DNA from: Terrabacter sp. Root181
GTDB lineage: Bacteria; Actinomycetota; Actinomycetes; Actinomycetales; Dermatophilaceae
Direction: 5' to 3'
Assembly (NCBI RefSeq): GCF_001428505.1
Contig: NZ_LMHU01000001.1
Coordinates: 1,381,813-1,445,812, forward strand
DNA: 64,000 nt
The stretch's first letter is position 1; the number at the start of each line of letters is the position of its first letter. Shown here in pieces: positions 34,701 to 42,789 of the stretch. The notes beneath the pieces are model-generated. The model did no database searches, was not told where the DNA came from, and saw nothing but the letters and a program-made list of their open reading frames with translations. The translations under genes and the position numbers were made by a program.

Positions 34701-35164
34701 ACCTGCTGCACTTCTCGGGCCACGGGGCGGCGCGCTCCGACGACATCGCCGAGGCGAAGGTCCTGCTCAAGGGCCAGCGACGCGGCACGACGGTGCGCGA
34801 GCAGTACCTCACCTCGACCGACGTCTCCCAGAACCTCGACTGGACGGGCCCCGACAGCGTCGGCCCCATCGTCGTCCTCAACGCCTGCCAGACCGGTCGG
34901 TCCGGTGAGCTCTTCACGACGGTGGGTGGCTTCGCCAAGGCCTTCCTCGACGCCGGGGCCTCGGCCTTCGTCTCCTGCCTGTGGTCGGTCCAGGAGGAGC
35001 CGGCGAGGGTCTTCGTCGAGACGCTCTACGAGGAGCTGCTCAAGGGCACCCAGATGTCGCGCGCGAGCGCCCTCGCGCGCGAGGCGGCGCGCGACGCCGA
35101 CGACCCGACGTGGCTCGCCTACGTCGTGTACGCGAGACCTGACGCTGTCCTCGAGACGGTGTGA
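31721..35164 (+). CDS. Alpha/beta-hydrolase - CHAT protease fusion protein
   Basis: Protein of 1147 residues with several parts. Residues 1-215 are an unclassified N-terminal region. An alpha/beta-hydrolase follows (about 222-400: LLLVHGTFSSTSG, nucleophile Ser301 in ITHSRGGLVTRS). Residues 566-628 are a Pro/Ala then Lys/Ala linker, and 640-800 a beta-rich region. The C-terminus is a CHAT domain (caspase-HetF-associated peptidase), with His1001 in LLHFSGHGAARSDD and Cys1056 in VVLNACQTGRSGELF, both dyad residues present. There is no signal peptide, so it is cytosolic. The ATG 31721 follows GGAGGGAGCCC. I infer a protease-controlled lipase/esterase or the reverse; the natural trigger and targets are unknown. 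Confidence 0.85.
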   Translation: MPSASFGGGAVRVRVPRGYDTTAATDRTDRDLPTGGRRAAERAALVEALRTDDFVVVDRIDLTPRRARDLDGPAPANRAGTVKLDVDVPAGNDAVVLLERDGVYSWHLPVDASERTRSIDPGPRTVSFALSVQPERPRRPRRRSRGLDAPGPAADRGLLGDLAHGVLQAIVLRFAAPVIVDKVVERLEAGVRTGLVHVTGGTLEAWKPVGSLAEVGLPTDRPARVLLLVHGTFSSTSGAFGAVAVTPGAEGFVDTLVSAYDAVIGFDHRTLSVDPERNARDLLALLAPHDGELVLDVITHSRGGLVTRSFVESVLPGAGLRIGVDSIVFVASTNGGTHLADPERWHDLVDLYTNLVMVSAAGLSLVPGGAPFAAVVSGVVRGVGALVKYLVSYAAGGDGVPGLAAMTPDGPFVTTLNRDQPGQPRPGTNWHVVTSDFHVTLFDDHHNPPEFPRELAVRLAEGFVDGIFKGRNDLVVDTDSMSAIGLPTGGFVRDTFALGTNDVVHHVNYFSQLSVIGAISQWLPLGLGASDEGAHLPEWMTVGPVLGGDGGGDDRGLEMAEIEEPTTAARPPTAARPPTAARPPSTIARPPARPAPGRKAAATAAAKATAKKATAKKATAKKATAKAVRRDQQKPPRPGPSSPLEGTTAAELAAEMPSTVTPGADATVRVRLSRQVLAATEGTVHVSRTVHVDAERPVSVQVYAKDNAQVLETEAKVFGLPSGDWASELTFRVRALEAGPVRVSIVLRQGWVPVATLTLESTAAAAGMVAAAPVTATVHTGIDAPELDGLPCLDIVESRRVTGERVYSYALRLVPGEAERTFESAPIVGRDEFVRDRIAEVEGVIKDPDLTPRQRMSRLQNTGTLLFDQFFPEDMQAYLWEHRDLVHDLIVYTDEPFVPWELVHLKPARGKRGTTPRFLASGGLVRWQLGSFPPQSVRVRRGHARSICPVYANPMFKNDVGVAEAGYLKDRFGAKAVTATPTGVERLLRGGGFDLLHFSGHGAARSDDIAEAKVLLKGQRRGTTVREQYLTSTDVSQNLDWTGPDSVGPIVVLNACQTGRSGELFTTVGGFAKAFLDAGASAFVSCLWSVQEEPARVFVETLYEELLKGTQMSRASALAREAARDADDPTWLAYVVYARPDAVLETV
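33539..33598 (+). repeat. 15-bp tandem repeat in CHAT gene (KATAK units)
   Basis: Four perfect head-to-tail copies of AAGGCGACGGCGAAG. They encode KKATAKKATA-type sequence, a histone-H1-like basic linker. Confidence 0.95.
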
Positions 35165-35225
35165 AACGGCTACGCCCCAGTCGAACCCGCTCACCTGACG
35201 GGTTCCCGAGAAGGAAGGAACGGCC

Positions 35226-36101
35226 ATGGCACGCAGGGCTCTGTGCGTGGGGATCAACGAGTTCGAGTCGCTGCCGCAGACGAGCTGGCTGAACGGCTGC
35301 GTCAACGACGCCACCGACATCGCCAAGGCGCTGCGGCCGCTCGGCTTCACGGCGCGGGCAACGACGGTGCTCACCGATGCCGGCGCGACGAAGAAGGCCG
35401 TCATGACGGCCCTGACGAAGCTCGTCGACACCGCGAAGGCCGGCGACCACGTGATCTTCACCTTCTCCAGCCACGGGACGCAGGTGCCGAACGAGCCGGG
35501 TGGTGACATCGAGCCCGACGGCCTCGACGAGGCCTTCGCCTGCTACGACATCCGTCAGAAGGGCGACCAGTGGGACCGTGACACCGTCATCGTCGACGAC
35601 GAGCTGCGTGACCTCTTCACCCGCGTGCCCTCCGGTGTCCTGCTCGAGGTGCTGCTCGACACGTGCCACAGCGGCACCGGCCTGAAGGACCTCGACGAGA
35701 TCCTGCAGGCCCAGCTCCTCGGCCGGAAGCCGCGCTACCTCCCACCGCCGACCCCCCGAGGTCTCGAGCAGACCCGGTCCATCCGGGCCGTGACACCCGT
35801 GCGCACCGTCGACCGCAAGGCCCTCGTCGAGCTGACGAAGAGCCGCGGCACGGCCTCCAAGCCCGTCCTCTTCGCGGCCTGCAAGCCCAACCAGACGGCG
35901 TCCGACGCGACGTTCGACGGGCGCTCCAACGGGGCCTTCACCTATCTCTTCCTCAAGGCCATGAAGGCCAGCCCGACGGCGACCCGCACCGAGCTGCTGC
36001 GCACCGTGACGGCGGGGCTCAAGGAGGGCGACTTCAGCCAGCGCTCGACCCTCGAGGGGCCGGTCAAGTCCAAGAAGGTCGGCTTCGGCCAGCTCTGGTA
36101 G
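35226..36101 (+). CDS. Caspase-family protease (bacterial orthocaspase, C14)
   Basis: Protein of 291 residues consisting of a p20/p10-like caspase fold only. It starts ALCVGINEFESLPQTSWLNGCVNDA (shown in part as LCVGINEFESLP), with the catalytic dyad His83 in FTFSSHGTQVPNEP and Cys147 in LLDTCHSGTGLKDLDE. ACKPNQTASDATFDGRSNGAF forms the later substrate-pocket strand region. There is no prodomain, so activation probably depends on calcium or a partner. Bacterial members usually cut after Arg or Lys. The ATG 35226 follows GAAGGAAGGAA, 61 bp after the CHAT gene, so both are probably one transcript. Confidence 0.9.
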   Translation: MARRALCVGINEFESLPQTSWLNGCVNDATDIAKALRPLGFTARATTVLTDAGATKKAVMTALTKLVDTAKAGDHVIFTFSSHGTQVPNEPGGDIEPDGLDEAFACYDIRQKGDQWDRDTVIVDDELRDLFTRVPSGVLLEVLLDTCHSGTGLKDLDEILQAQLLGRKPRYLPPPTPRGLEQTRSIRAVTPVRTVDRKALVELTKSRGTASKPVLFAACKPNQTASDATFDGRSNGAFTYLFLKAMKASPTATRTELLRTVTAGLKEGDFSQRSTLEGPVKSKKVGFGQLW

Positions 36102-36186
36102 GCGGGACCGCCGAGGGCGCTCCGGTGACCGAGGACACAGGTGTCGACACTCACACGCGAGCGCGCTGACCGCGTGCCCGGCGCGA

Positions 36187-36195
36187 CGGCATACT
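36187..36195 (+). promoter_or_regulatory. Possible -10 of acyl-CoA dehydrogenase gene
   Basis: CATACT at 36190-36195 is overlapped by a CGGCATAC octamer and lies about 46 nt before the ATG at 36242. Confidence 0.35.
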
Positions 36196-36241
36196 CGATC
36201 GCAGTTGTCCGAGAGCCCAGACGCAAGGTGGCGATCCGAGC

Positions 36242-37441
36242 ATGTCCCGACTGCAGCAGACCGACGGCCTCACCGAGGAGCAGAGCGAGCTGATCAAGCT
36301 CGTCCGTGAGTTCGTCGACGAGCAGATCATCCCCGTCGCCATGGAGCTCGAGCACAAGGACGAGTACCCCCAGGCGATCGTCGACGGCATGAAGGAGATG
36401 GGGATCTTCGGGCTGATGATCCCGGAGGAGTACGGCGGCCTCGGGGAGTCCCTGCTGACCTACGCCCTCTGCGTCGAGGAGATCGCGCGCGGCTGGATGA
36501 GCGTCAGCGGCATCATCAACACCCACTTCATCGTCGCCTACATGGTGCTCCAGCACGGCACCGAGGAGCAGAAGCAGCACTACCTGCCCAAGATGGCGAC
36601 GGGCGAGATCCGCGGTGCGTTCTCGATGAGCGAGCCGGGCTGTGGCTCGGACGTGGCGGCCATCAAGACGAAGGCCGTCAAGGGCGACGACGGCGAGTGG
36701 TCGATCACCGGCCAGAAGATGTGGCTCACCAACGGCGGCTCCGCCAACCTCGTCGCCGTCCTCGTCAAGACCGACACCGGCGCCGAGTCGGTGTACAAGA
36801 ACATGACGACCTTCCTCGTCGACAAGGAGTCCGGCTTCGGCGAGACCGCCCAGGGCGTCACCGTGCCCGGCAAGATCGACAAGATGGGCTACAAGGGCGT
36901 CGACACGACCGAGCTCATCTTCGACGGGCACCGCACCACCGACGCACAGATCCTCGGTGGCGAGCCGGGCAAGGGCTTCTACCAGATGATGGACGGCGTC
37001 GAGGTCGGCCGCGTCAACGTGGCGGCTCGCGGATGTGGCGTCGCGAGAAGGGCATTCGAGCTCGGCATCTCCTACGCCCAGCAGCGCGAGACCTTCGGCA
37101 AGAAGATCGTCGACCACCAGGCGGTGCTCTTCCGGCTCGCCGACATGGCCGTCAAGGTCGAGGCCGCGCACGAGATGATGGTCAAGGCCGCCCGCAAGAA
37201 GGACTCGGGCCAGCGCAACGACCTCGAGGCGGGCATGGCGAAGTACCTTGCGTCCGAGTACTGCTCACAGGTCGTCGAGGACAGCTTCCGCATCCACGGT
37301 GGCTACGGCTACTCCAAGGAGTACGAGATCGAGCGTCTCTACCGCGAGGCGCCGATGCTGCTCATCGGTGAGGGCACGGCCGACATCCAGCGGATGATCA
37401 TCGGCCGCCGCCTCGTCGAGGACTACAAGCTCAAGGCATGA
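36242..37441 (+). CDS. Acyl-CoA dehydrogenase
   Basis: FAD enzyme of 399 residues introducing the alpha-beta double bond in acyl-CoA. FAD/substrate motifs are AFSMSEPGCGSDVAAIKT and MWLTNGGSANL. The catalytic Glu is in LIGEGTADIQR near residue 380, and the signature RIHGGYGYSKEYEIERLYR is present. Length and motifs fit the short-/branched-chain class. The upstream region carries CATACT as a possible -10. No electron-transfer flavoprotein genes are nearby. The acyl chain specificity cannot be read from sequence. Confidence 0.92.
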   Translation: MSRLQQTDGLTEEQSELIKLVREFVDEQIIPVAMELEHKDEYPQAIVDGMKEMGIFGLMIPEEYGGLGESLLTYALCVEEIARGWMSVSGIINTHFIVAYMVLQHGTEEQKQHYLPKMATGEIRGAFSMSEPGCGSDVAAIKTKAVKGDDGEWSITGQKMWLTNGGSANLVAVLVKTDTGAESVYKNMTTFLVDKESGFGETAQGVTVPGKIDKMGYKGVDTTELIFDGHRTTDAQILGGEPGKGFYQMMDGVEVGRVNVAARGCGVARRAFELGISYAQQRETFGKKIVDHQAVLFRLADMAVKVEAAHEMMVKAARKKDSGQRNDLEAGMAKYLASEYCSQVVEDSFRIHGGYGYSKEYEIERLYREAPMLLIGEGTADIQRMIIGRRLVEDYKLKA

Positions 37442-37481
37442 GGGTCCCTCCCGTCCGGGGCTGGGATGCGAGGATGGACGC

Positions 37482-38093
37482 ATGAGCCTGCAACCGAAGG
37501 GTCCGGGGGGACGCCAGGGATTCGCGACGTTGTCCCTCGAGTACCCCATGTCGCTGGGCGTGTTCGAGCAGTACGTCGACGCGCAGAGGGCCGTCGACAC
37601 GCTGTCGGACAACCAGTTCCCGGTCGAGAACTGCCTCATCGTCGGCACCGACCTCAAGCAGATGGAGCGGGTGACGGCGCGCCTCACGTGGGGCCGGGTC
37701 GCCCTCGGCGGGCTCCTCTCCGGCGTGTGGCTCGGCCTCTTCGTGGGCCTGATCCTCTCGCTCTTCTCCCGACCCTCGAACCCGCTGACCCTGCTGCTCT
37801 ACACCGCCCTCTACGGCGCGGTCTTCGGCCTGGTCTGGTCGCTCGTCGGCTATGGCTTCACCCGCGGCGCGCGCGACTTCTCGTCGGTGAGCCAGGTCGT
37901 GGCGACCCGCTACGAGGTCTTCTGCGAGCACAAGTTCGCCCAGCAGGGTCGCCAGATCCTCGCCGACGCGGGCATCGACGTCGGCGGCCGGGCGGGCATC
38001 GGCATCGCCCCCGTCACGCCGCCGACGCCTTCGACGCCGCCGACGCAGCCGTCGAGCCCGGACCAGCCGGGCCCGCCGCCGCCCGCCGGCTGA
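37482..38093 (+). CDS. General-stress-protein-17M-like membrane protein
   Basis: Protein of 203 residues. The GSP17M-like domain (VFEQYVDAQRAVDTLSDNQFPVENCLIVG, about 27-55, quoted in part as YVDAQRAVDTLSDNQFP) is followed by two membrane helices (about 75-93 and 105-125) and VATRYEVFCEHKFAQQGRQIL. It ends in a Pro/Thr-rich tail. The domain is induced by stress in Bacillus; here the role is unknown. The ATG at 37482 lies 40 bp after the dehydrogenase stop. Confidence 0.8.
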   Translation: MSLQPKGPGGRQGFATLSLEYPMSLGVFEQYVDAQRAVDTLSDNQFPVENCLIVGTDLKQMERVTARLTWGRVALGGLLSGVWLGLFVGLILSLFSRPSNPLTLLLYTALYGAVFGLVWSLVGYGFTRGARDFSSVSQVVATRYEVFCEHKFAQQGRQILADAGIDVGGRAGIGIAPVTPPTPSTPPTQPSSPDQPGPPPPAG

Positions 38094-38162
38094 CGCGGCT
38101 GCAACGAAAGCGGTCGCCCACGTGTCCTTCCCGGTGACGGATCCCCGACGAAGGAGCGCCTG

Positions 38163-39353
38163 ATGCAGCCCCGCAGGTCCAGACCGTATGCCGCCGGCCG
38201 TGCTCTCGTGACCGGCGTGGCCGCGGCCCTCGCGCTCGCCGCGTGCGGGACCGCCGCTGCGCCCCAGCCGGGGGAGACGTCGCTCGCGACCGGCCCGGTC
38301 CGGGCCGTGACCGACCAGCCCGTCGAGGCCGACGGTGCGCTCCGGTGCCCCGAGTCGGTCGGCTCCGTCGACCTCTCGAAGCCCGCGGCCGTCCCGCAGA
38401 AGCCGCAGGGCATCGACGGCGCGGCACGGCTGCTGCCCGACCGCGACCCGGCCTCGGTCGTCGTGTGCGGCTACCCGGTCGTCGACATCATGGCCACCAC
38501 GCCGCTCTCGCCGCCCTTCCGCCTGGCGAAGCGCAGCGTCGCGAGCGAGTCGCAACGGGCCGCGCTCGTGGAGGCGATGACCTGGGCGCCGCGGGTCACG
38601 GGTGGGCCTGGGGTGTGCACCCTCATGGCCGGCAACGAGACGGCATACCTCGTCGGGGCTGCCTACGGCGACGCGATCGTCTGGGTGTCGGCGCTCGCCG
38701 ACGCGAACGCCTGCTCGACGTCGACGAACGGCGACTTCCCGTCGGGCCCGGGGCCGGCGGTCGTGCTCGACCAGATGTTCGGCACGCGCACCCCGCCCCC
38801 CGAGGCGGTCGCCGCCTGCTCCCGGTCGTCCTGGGGTCGGCTCGGGGACGACCAGACCCTGGCCCCCACGGGCGACCCGACGGTGACGGTGTGCCGTGAC
38901 TTAGTGGACGGCACGGTCAGGGCGACCCAGCTGGACGCAGCGCCCTCGGCGCAGGTCACGGCGGCGCTCCGTGCCCTGCCGACGAAGCCCACCGACCAGA
39001 CCTGCCAGGGCTCGGACAAGACGAGCGACGCGCGGTTCGCGCTCGTGCTCGCGTATGCCGTCGGGCCGGCCGTGCGCATCAACGTCGACCCGGCCTGTAC
39101 GCCTTCGGTGCTCGGCTCCGGCCTCGAGTCCCAGGACGCGGGCTCCCTCGTCGACCTCGTCGAGCAGTGGAGCCCGCCGATCCCGGCCCCCGACCCGAAC
39201 GGCTCGGTGTCGTCCGACGGGTCGGTCGCACCACCCGCAACGGCGCCTGACGCGACCGTCCCGACTGAGGTGCCCGGCTCGACGGGTGGAGGTGCGGGCG
39301 GCACCACTGGCATCGAGCCCGCGACCCCGACCGAGATCCCGATGACGAAGTGA
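38163..39353 (+). CDS. Exported lipoprotein of unknown function
   Basis: Protein of 396 residues with a lipoprotein signal: basic start, hydrophobic ALVTGVAAALALAACG, and Cys at about residue 28. The mature part has about eight conserved-looking Cys in short segments (LRCPESVG, VVVCGYPV, PGVCTLMAG, TVTVCRDLV) suggestive of disulfide-bonded repeats, then a Pro/Ser/Thr-rich tail from about 345. No enzyme motif is seen. The ATG follows GAAGGAGCG. It ends against hairpin family B copy 2. Confidence 0.78.
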   Translation: MQPRRSRPYAAGRALVTGVAAALALAACGTAAAPQPGETSLATGPVRAVTDQPVEADGALRCPESVGSVDLSKPAAVPQKPQGIDGAARLLPDRDPASVVVCGYPVVDIMATTPLSPPFRLAKRSVASESQRAALVEAMTWAPRVTGGPGVCTLMAGNETAYLVGAAYGDAIVWVSALADANACSTSTNGDFPSGPGPAVVLDQMFGTRTPPPEAVAACSRSSWGRLGDDQTLAPTGDPTVTVCRDLVDGTVRATQLDAAPSAQVTAALRALPTKPTDQTCQGSDKTSDARFALVLAYAVGPAVRINVDPACTPSVLGSGLESQDAGSLVDLVEQWSPPIPAPDPNGSVSSDGSVAPPATAPDATVPTEVPGSTGGGAGGTTGIEPATPTEIPMTK

Positions 39354-39368
39354 CCTCCCCCTGACACG

Positions 39369-39436
39369 CCGAACGCGGCGTTCGGTCTCGAGAGCGGTGT
39401 CCTACCGCTGTGCTCGAGACCGAACGCCGCGTTCGG
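39369..39436. repeat. Hairpin repeat family B, copy 2
   Basis: Outer arms of 24 bases (CCGAACGCGGCGTTCGGTCT continuing to CGAG, and the exact complement) close an inner stem AGCGGT/ACCGCT. The inner segment GTGTCCTACCGCT matches GTGTTCTGCCGacgCT of copy 1. It lies between convergent genes and can act as a bidirectional terminator. Confidence 0.85.
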
Positions 39437-39456
39437 TCAGGTGGGGAAGGTGGCGG

Positions 39457-40998
39457 TCAGGCGCGGGCCGCCCAGATGCGGGCGACCCACTCCTCGACCT
39501 CGGTGCTGCTGCGCGGCATCGCGGCCGAGAGGTTCTCGCAGCCGTCCTCGGTGATGAGGATGTCGTCCTCGATGCGCACGCCGTTGCCGCGGAACTCGTC
39601 GGGGACGAGCTCGTCGTCGGCCTTGAAGTAGAGGCCCGGCTCGACGGTGAGGACCATCCCCGGCTTCAGCTCGGCGTCGGAGTACTCCTCGCGGGTCGCG
39701 AGGGCGCAGTCGTGCACGTCGATGCCGAGGTGGTGGCTCGTGCCGTGCACCATCCAGCGGCGGTGGTGCTGACCGTGGTCGGCGTCGAGCGTGCCCTCGA
39801 CGTCGACGCCCTCGGGCAGCAGGCCCCACTCGTGAAGGTGCTCGGCGATGACGCGGATGGCCGCGGCGTGGACGTCGCTGAACCTGTTGCCCGGCTTGCA
39901 GGCGGCGATGCCGGCCTCCTGGGCGGCGTACACGGCGTCGTAGATCCTGCGCTGCGCGTCGGTGAAGGTGCCGCTGACCGGCAGGGTGCGGGTGATGTCG
40001 GCGGTGAAGAGCGAGTCGACCTCGACGCCGGCGTCGAGGAGCAGCAGGTCGCCCTCCTTGATGTCGCCGGTGTTCTTGATCCAGTGCAGCGTGTTGGCGT
40101 GGTCGCCGCTGGCGCAGATCGAGTCGTAGCCGACCCCGTTGCCGTGGTGGCGGGCGTGCAGGCCGAAGACGCCCTCGACCCAGCGCTCGCCGCGGCCGCG
40201 GCGGACCGCCTCCGGCAGGTCGGCGATGACGGCGTCGAAGCCCAGGTGGGTGCCGTCGACGGCGTCGCGCATCTGCTCGACCTCCCACTCGTCCTTGACG
40301 AAGCGGAGCGTCGAGAGGAACGCGGCGAGCTGCTCGTCGGCCTCGCGCTGGCGGTCGGTGCGGGTCTCGGCCTCGGTGGCCTCCTGCGTCCCGGCCGCGG
40401 CGTCGCGGGCCTTGTCGACGCGGGTCGCGACCTCGGTGTCGGCGTCGCGCACGACGCGGATCGTGACCGCGCCGGCGTCCTTGCCGACGGCATCGCCGAA
40501 CTCGTCGATGTGGCGGGCGGTGACGCCGAGCTCGGACTCGATGTCGGCGAGGGTGGGGCGCGCCCCGACCCAGAACTCGCCGTAGCGCGAGTCGCCGAAG
40601 AACTCCTCGGTGTCGCGGTCGGCGAGCGGGCGGAAGTAGAGGACGGCCTCGTGACCGTCGGTGCCCTCGCCGTCGGCGGACGGGCGCGGCTCGAGCACGA
40701 GCACGGCGTCGGGCTCGCGGTCGCTGCCGAGGCCCGTGAGGTGGGCGAAGGCGCTGTGCGGGCGGAAGACGTAGTCGCAGTCGTTGCTGCGCACCTTGAG
40801 GCCGCCAGCCGGGACGACGAGGCGCTCACCGCGGAAGGCGGCACTGACGGCGTCACGGCGACGGGCTGCGTGGTCGGCGACCTCGGCCCGGGGGGTCACC
40901 CCGGTGTCGCGCGGCGCCCACCCGGTCGCGACGAAGGCCCGGAACTCGTCGGTCGTCGGGCGCTTGCGGCTCGGAGACGTCTTCTGCTCTTCACTCAT
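39457..40998 (-). CDS. Xaa-Pro aminopeptidase (aminopeptidase P)
   Basis: M24 metallopeptidase of 513 residues removing N-terminal residues before proline. The N-terminal AMP_N domain (about 45-180) includes DYVFRPHSAFAHLTGLG. The di-metal site is formed by Asp in LLLDAGVEVDSLFTADITRT, His in VHGTSHHLGIDVHD, Glu in LTVEPGLYF and Glu in GVRIEDDILIT. All ligands are present. The start is ATG 40998 (MSEEQKTSP); the frame is open further but non-coding. It is divergent from the ThrE gene. Confidence 0.93.
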   Translation of the reverse strand: MSEEQKTSPSRKRPTTDEFRAFVATGWAPRDTGVTPRAEVADHAARRRDAVSAAFRGERLVVPAGGLKVRSNDCDYVFRPHSAFAHLTGLGSDREPDAVLVLEPRPSADGEGTDGHEAVLYFRPLADRDTEEFFGDSRYGEFWVGARPTLADIESELGVTARHIDEFGDAVGKDAGAVTIRVVRDADTEVATRVDKARDAAAGTQEATEAETRTDRQREADEQLAAFLSTLRFVKDEWEVEQMRDAVDGTHLGFDAVIADLPEAVRRGRGERWVEGVFGLHARHHGNGVGYDSICASGDHANTLHWIKNTGDIKEGDLLLLDAGVEVDSLFTADITRTLPVSGTFTDAQRRIYDAVYAAQEAGIAACKPGNRFSDVHAAAIRVIAEHLHEWGLLPEGVDVEGTLDADHGQHHRRWMVHGTSHHLGIDVHDCALATREEYSDAELKPGMVLTVEPGLYFKADDELVPDEFRGNGVRIEDDILITEDGCENLSAAMPRSSTEVEEWVARIWAARA

Positions 40999-41108
40999 CA
41001 CCCCGTCATGGTGCCACGAAGCGCGGACCCCGCCGAACCCGGATTCCGGCCCGCTCGTTACCCCGCTCGGCACCCCGGTGGGGTACCCCCGGGTCCGAAC
41101 CGGTGGCA

Positions 41109-41114
41109 TACGGT
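41109..41114 (+). promoter_or_regulatory. -10 box of ThrE-type exporter (leaderless)
   Basis: TACGGT ends 6 nt before the GTG at 41121, which fixes that start over an upstream in-frame ATG at 41103. Confidence 0.55.
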
Positions 41115-41120
41115 CTGGGG

Positions 41121-42686
41121 GTGGCCCGCACCGACCGACCCGCCCGGCCGACCACCGCCCACCGGAGCCTGCCCTCACTGAGGGCGAGCACCCGGCGGGC
41201 CATGAGACCGAGCGGGCCGCCGACCGACGAGATCCCGATCTGGACGACGCCCGACGGGGTGGACTCGGTCACCGCCCAGGCCGTCATCGACCTCGCCATG
41301 CGAGCCGGGGTCGCGATGATCGCCACGGGCGCCGCAGCCGCCGACGTCACGGCGACGGTGCTGACCCTGACCAAGGCGTACGGCCTCAGCTCGGTCCACG
41401 TCGACGTCACCTACACGTCGGTCACGGTCTCCTACCACCGCGGCCCGAACGCCGACCCGATCACCGTGATGCGCATCGTGCGCTTCCGCGTCCAGGACTA
41501 CACGCGTCTCGAGCGGCTCCGCGGCCTCATCGTCGACCTGTCGCAGGACCCGGTCCCCGTCGACGAGGCCCGGGTGCGCTTCGACGCGGTCATCACGGCC
41601 CCGCACCCCTACCGCCGCTGGCTCGTCACCCTCGCCGGCGGGGCGCTCGCGGCGGGTGCCGCCGGCCTCGTGGGCGGGGGGCCGTTCATCATCCTGCTCA
41701 GCTTCCTCACCGCGACGGTCGTCGGCCGGGTCCTCAGCTGGCTGACCGGGGCGGGCGTCGCGGCCTTCTTCGCGCAGTGCGTCGGCGCGGCCATCCCGAC
41801 GGCGGTCGCGACCCTCGTCGTGGCGGCCCAGTCCGTCGGCCTGACCTTCGTCGGTGACGTGTCGCCCTCGCTCGTCGTCGCGTCCGGCATCGTCCTGCTC
41901 CTGTCGGGACTCTCCGTCGTCGGAGCCGCCGAGGACGCCCTCGAGGGCTACTACGTGACCGCCGGCGCGCGGGGCTTCGAGGTCATCGTCCTCTCGCTCG
42001 GCATCGCCGTCGGCATCTCGGTCGTGCTCTCTCTCGGCGAGCGCCTCGACTACCCGATCGCGATCAGCTCGCAGACCCTGCTCAGCGACGACGTCGTGGT
42101 CCAGGTCGTGTGCGCCGTCATCATCTCGGTCGCTTTCGCGGTGCTCTCCTACTCGAGCGGCACGGCCGTGTTCGTCGCCGGCGTCGCAGGCGGGGTCGGG
42201 TGGGTCGTGCTCGCGCTCGCCGAGCGGGTGCTCCAGCTCGGTGCCGTGACCGCATCGGCGACCGCCGCGCTCGTCATCGGCTTCGCGGCCCGCCTCGTCG
42301 CCCGGCGCCTCACCATCTCGGCGCTCGCCGTCACGACGGCCGCGATCGTCCCGCTGCTCCCGGGCCGGATGGCCTACGAAGGCATCTCGCAGCTCGTCAC
42401 CAACCCCGACGGCAACGGTTTCGCGCTGGGCGTGCCGACCCTGCTCCGGGCCTTCGGACTCGGCCTCGGTCTCGCGGCCGGGGTCTCGCTCGGCACCTAC
42501 TTCGCGAGCCTGCTCGTCGCCAAGAGCCAGGGTGTGCGCCCCCGCCCGGCCGCCGGCGCGACGCTGCCCTCCGACCCCGACCCCATGGCCACCGACAGCA
42601 CCGCGCCGGTGCTGTCCGAGCTGAGCGAGCTGACCGCGACCGCGGACGCGACCCCGCCCGGCGCGGTCGACAGGGAGCAACCGTGA
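41121..42686 (+). CDS. ThrE-family threonine/serine exporter
   Basis: Membrane protein of 521 residues. The soluble N-terminal half (about 45-180, with the family pattern MIATGAAAADVTATVLTLTK) precedes roughly ten membrane helices in two sets, the DUF1212 (ThrE) and ThrE_2 modules fused in one chain as in Corynebacterium ThrE. MAYEGISQL near residue 410 is in the last module. It probably exports small amino acids by proton antiport. The C-terminal 50 residues are a polar tail. Confidence 0.85.
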   Translation: MARTDRPARPTTAHRSLPSLRASTRRAMRPSGPPTDEIPIWTTPDGVDSVTAQAVIDLAMRAGVAMIATGAAAADVTATVLTLTKAYGLSSVHVDVTYTSVTVSYHRGPNADPITVMRIVRFRVQDYTRLERLRGLIVDLSQDPVPVDEARVRFDAVITAPHPYRRWLVTLAGGALAAGAAGLVGGGPFIILLSFLTATVVGRVLSWLTGAGVAAFFAQCVGAAIPTAVATLVVAAQSVGLTFVGDVSPSLVVASGIVLLLSGLSVVGAAEDALEGYYVTAGARGFEVIVLSLGIAVGISVVLSLGERLDYPIAISSQTLLSDDVVVQVVCAVIISVAFAVLSYSSGTAVFVAGVAGGVGWVVLALAERVLQLGAVTASATAALVIGFAARLVARRLTISALAVTTAAIVPLLPGRMAYEGISQLVTNPDGNGFALGVPTLLRAFGLGLGLAAGVSLGTYFASLLVAKSQGVRPRPAAGATLPSDPDPMATDSTAPVLSELSELTATADATPPGAVDREQP

Positions 42687-42695
42687 GCAAGCACA

Positions 42696-42721
42696 CGGCA
42701 TACGACCATGGGCGTATGCCG
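42696..42721. terminator. Hairpin with octamer arms
   Basis: CGGCATACG and CGTATGCCG, 9-bp perfect arms around ACCATGGG, just after the ThrE stop. Each arm contains one copy of the over-represented octamer. Confidence 0.55.
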
Positions 42722-42789
42722 CCCGCTCCGGCAGGCTGGGAGCCGCTCGTCCCAGCGGGGCCGGGTCAACCCTTCGACGAGGAGCGGCA

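Noticed and set aside
31676-35509. Very long open frame antisense to the hydrolase-CHAT gene
   Set aside because: Antisense frames stay open in very GC-rich genes because stops are AT-rich. It has no protein-family motifs and an Arg/Asp/Val-heavy composition.
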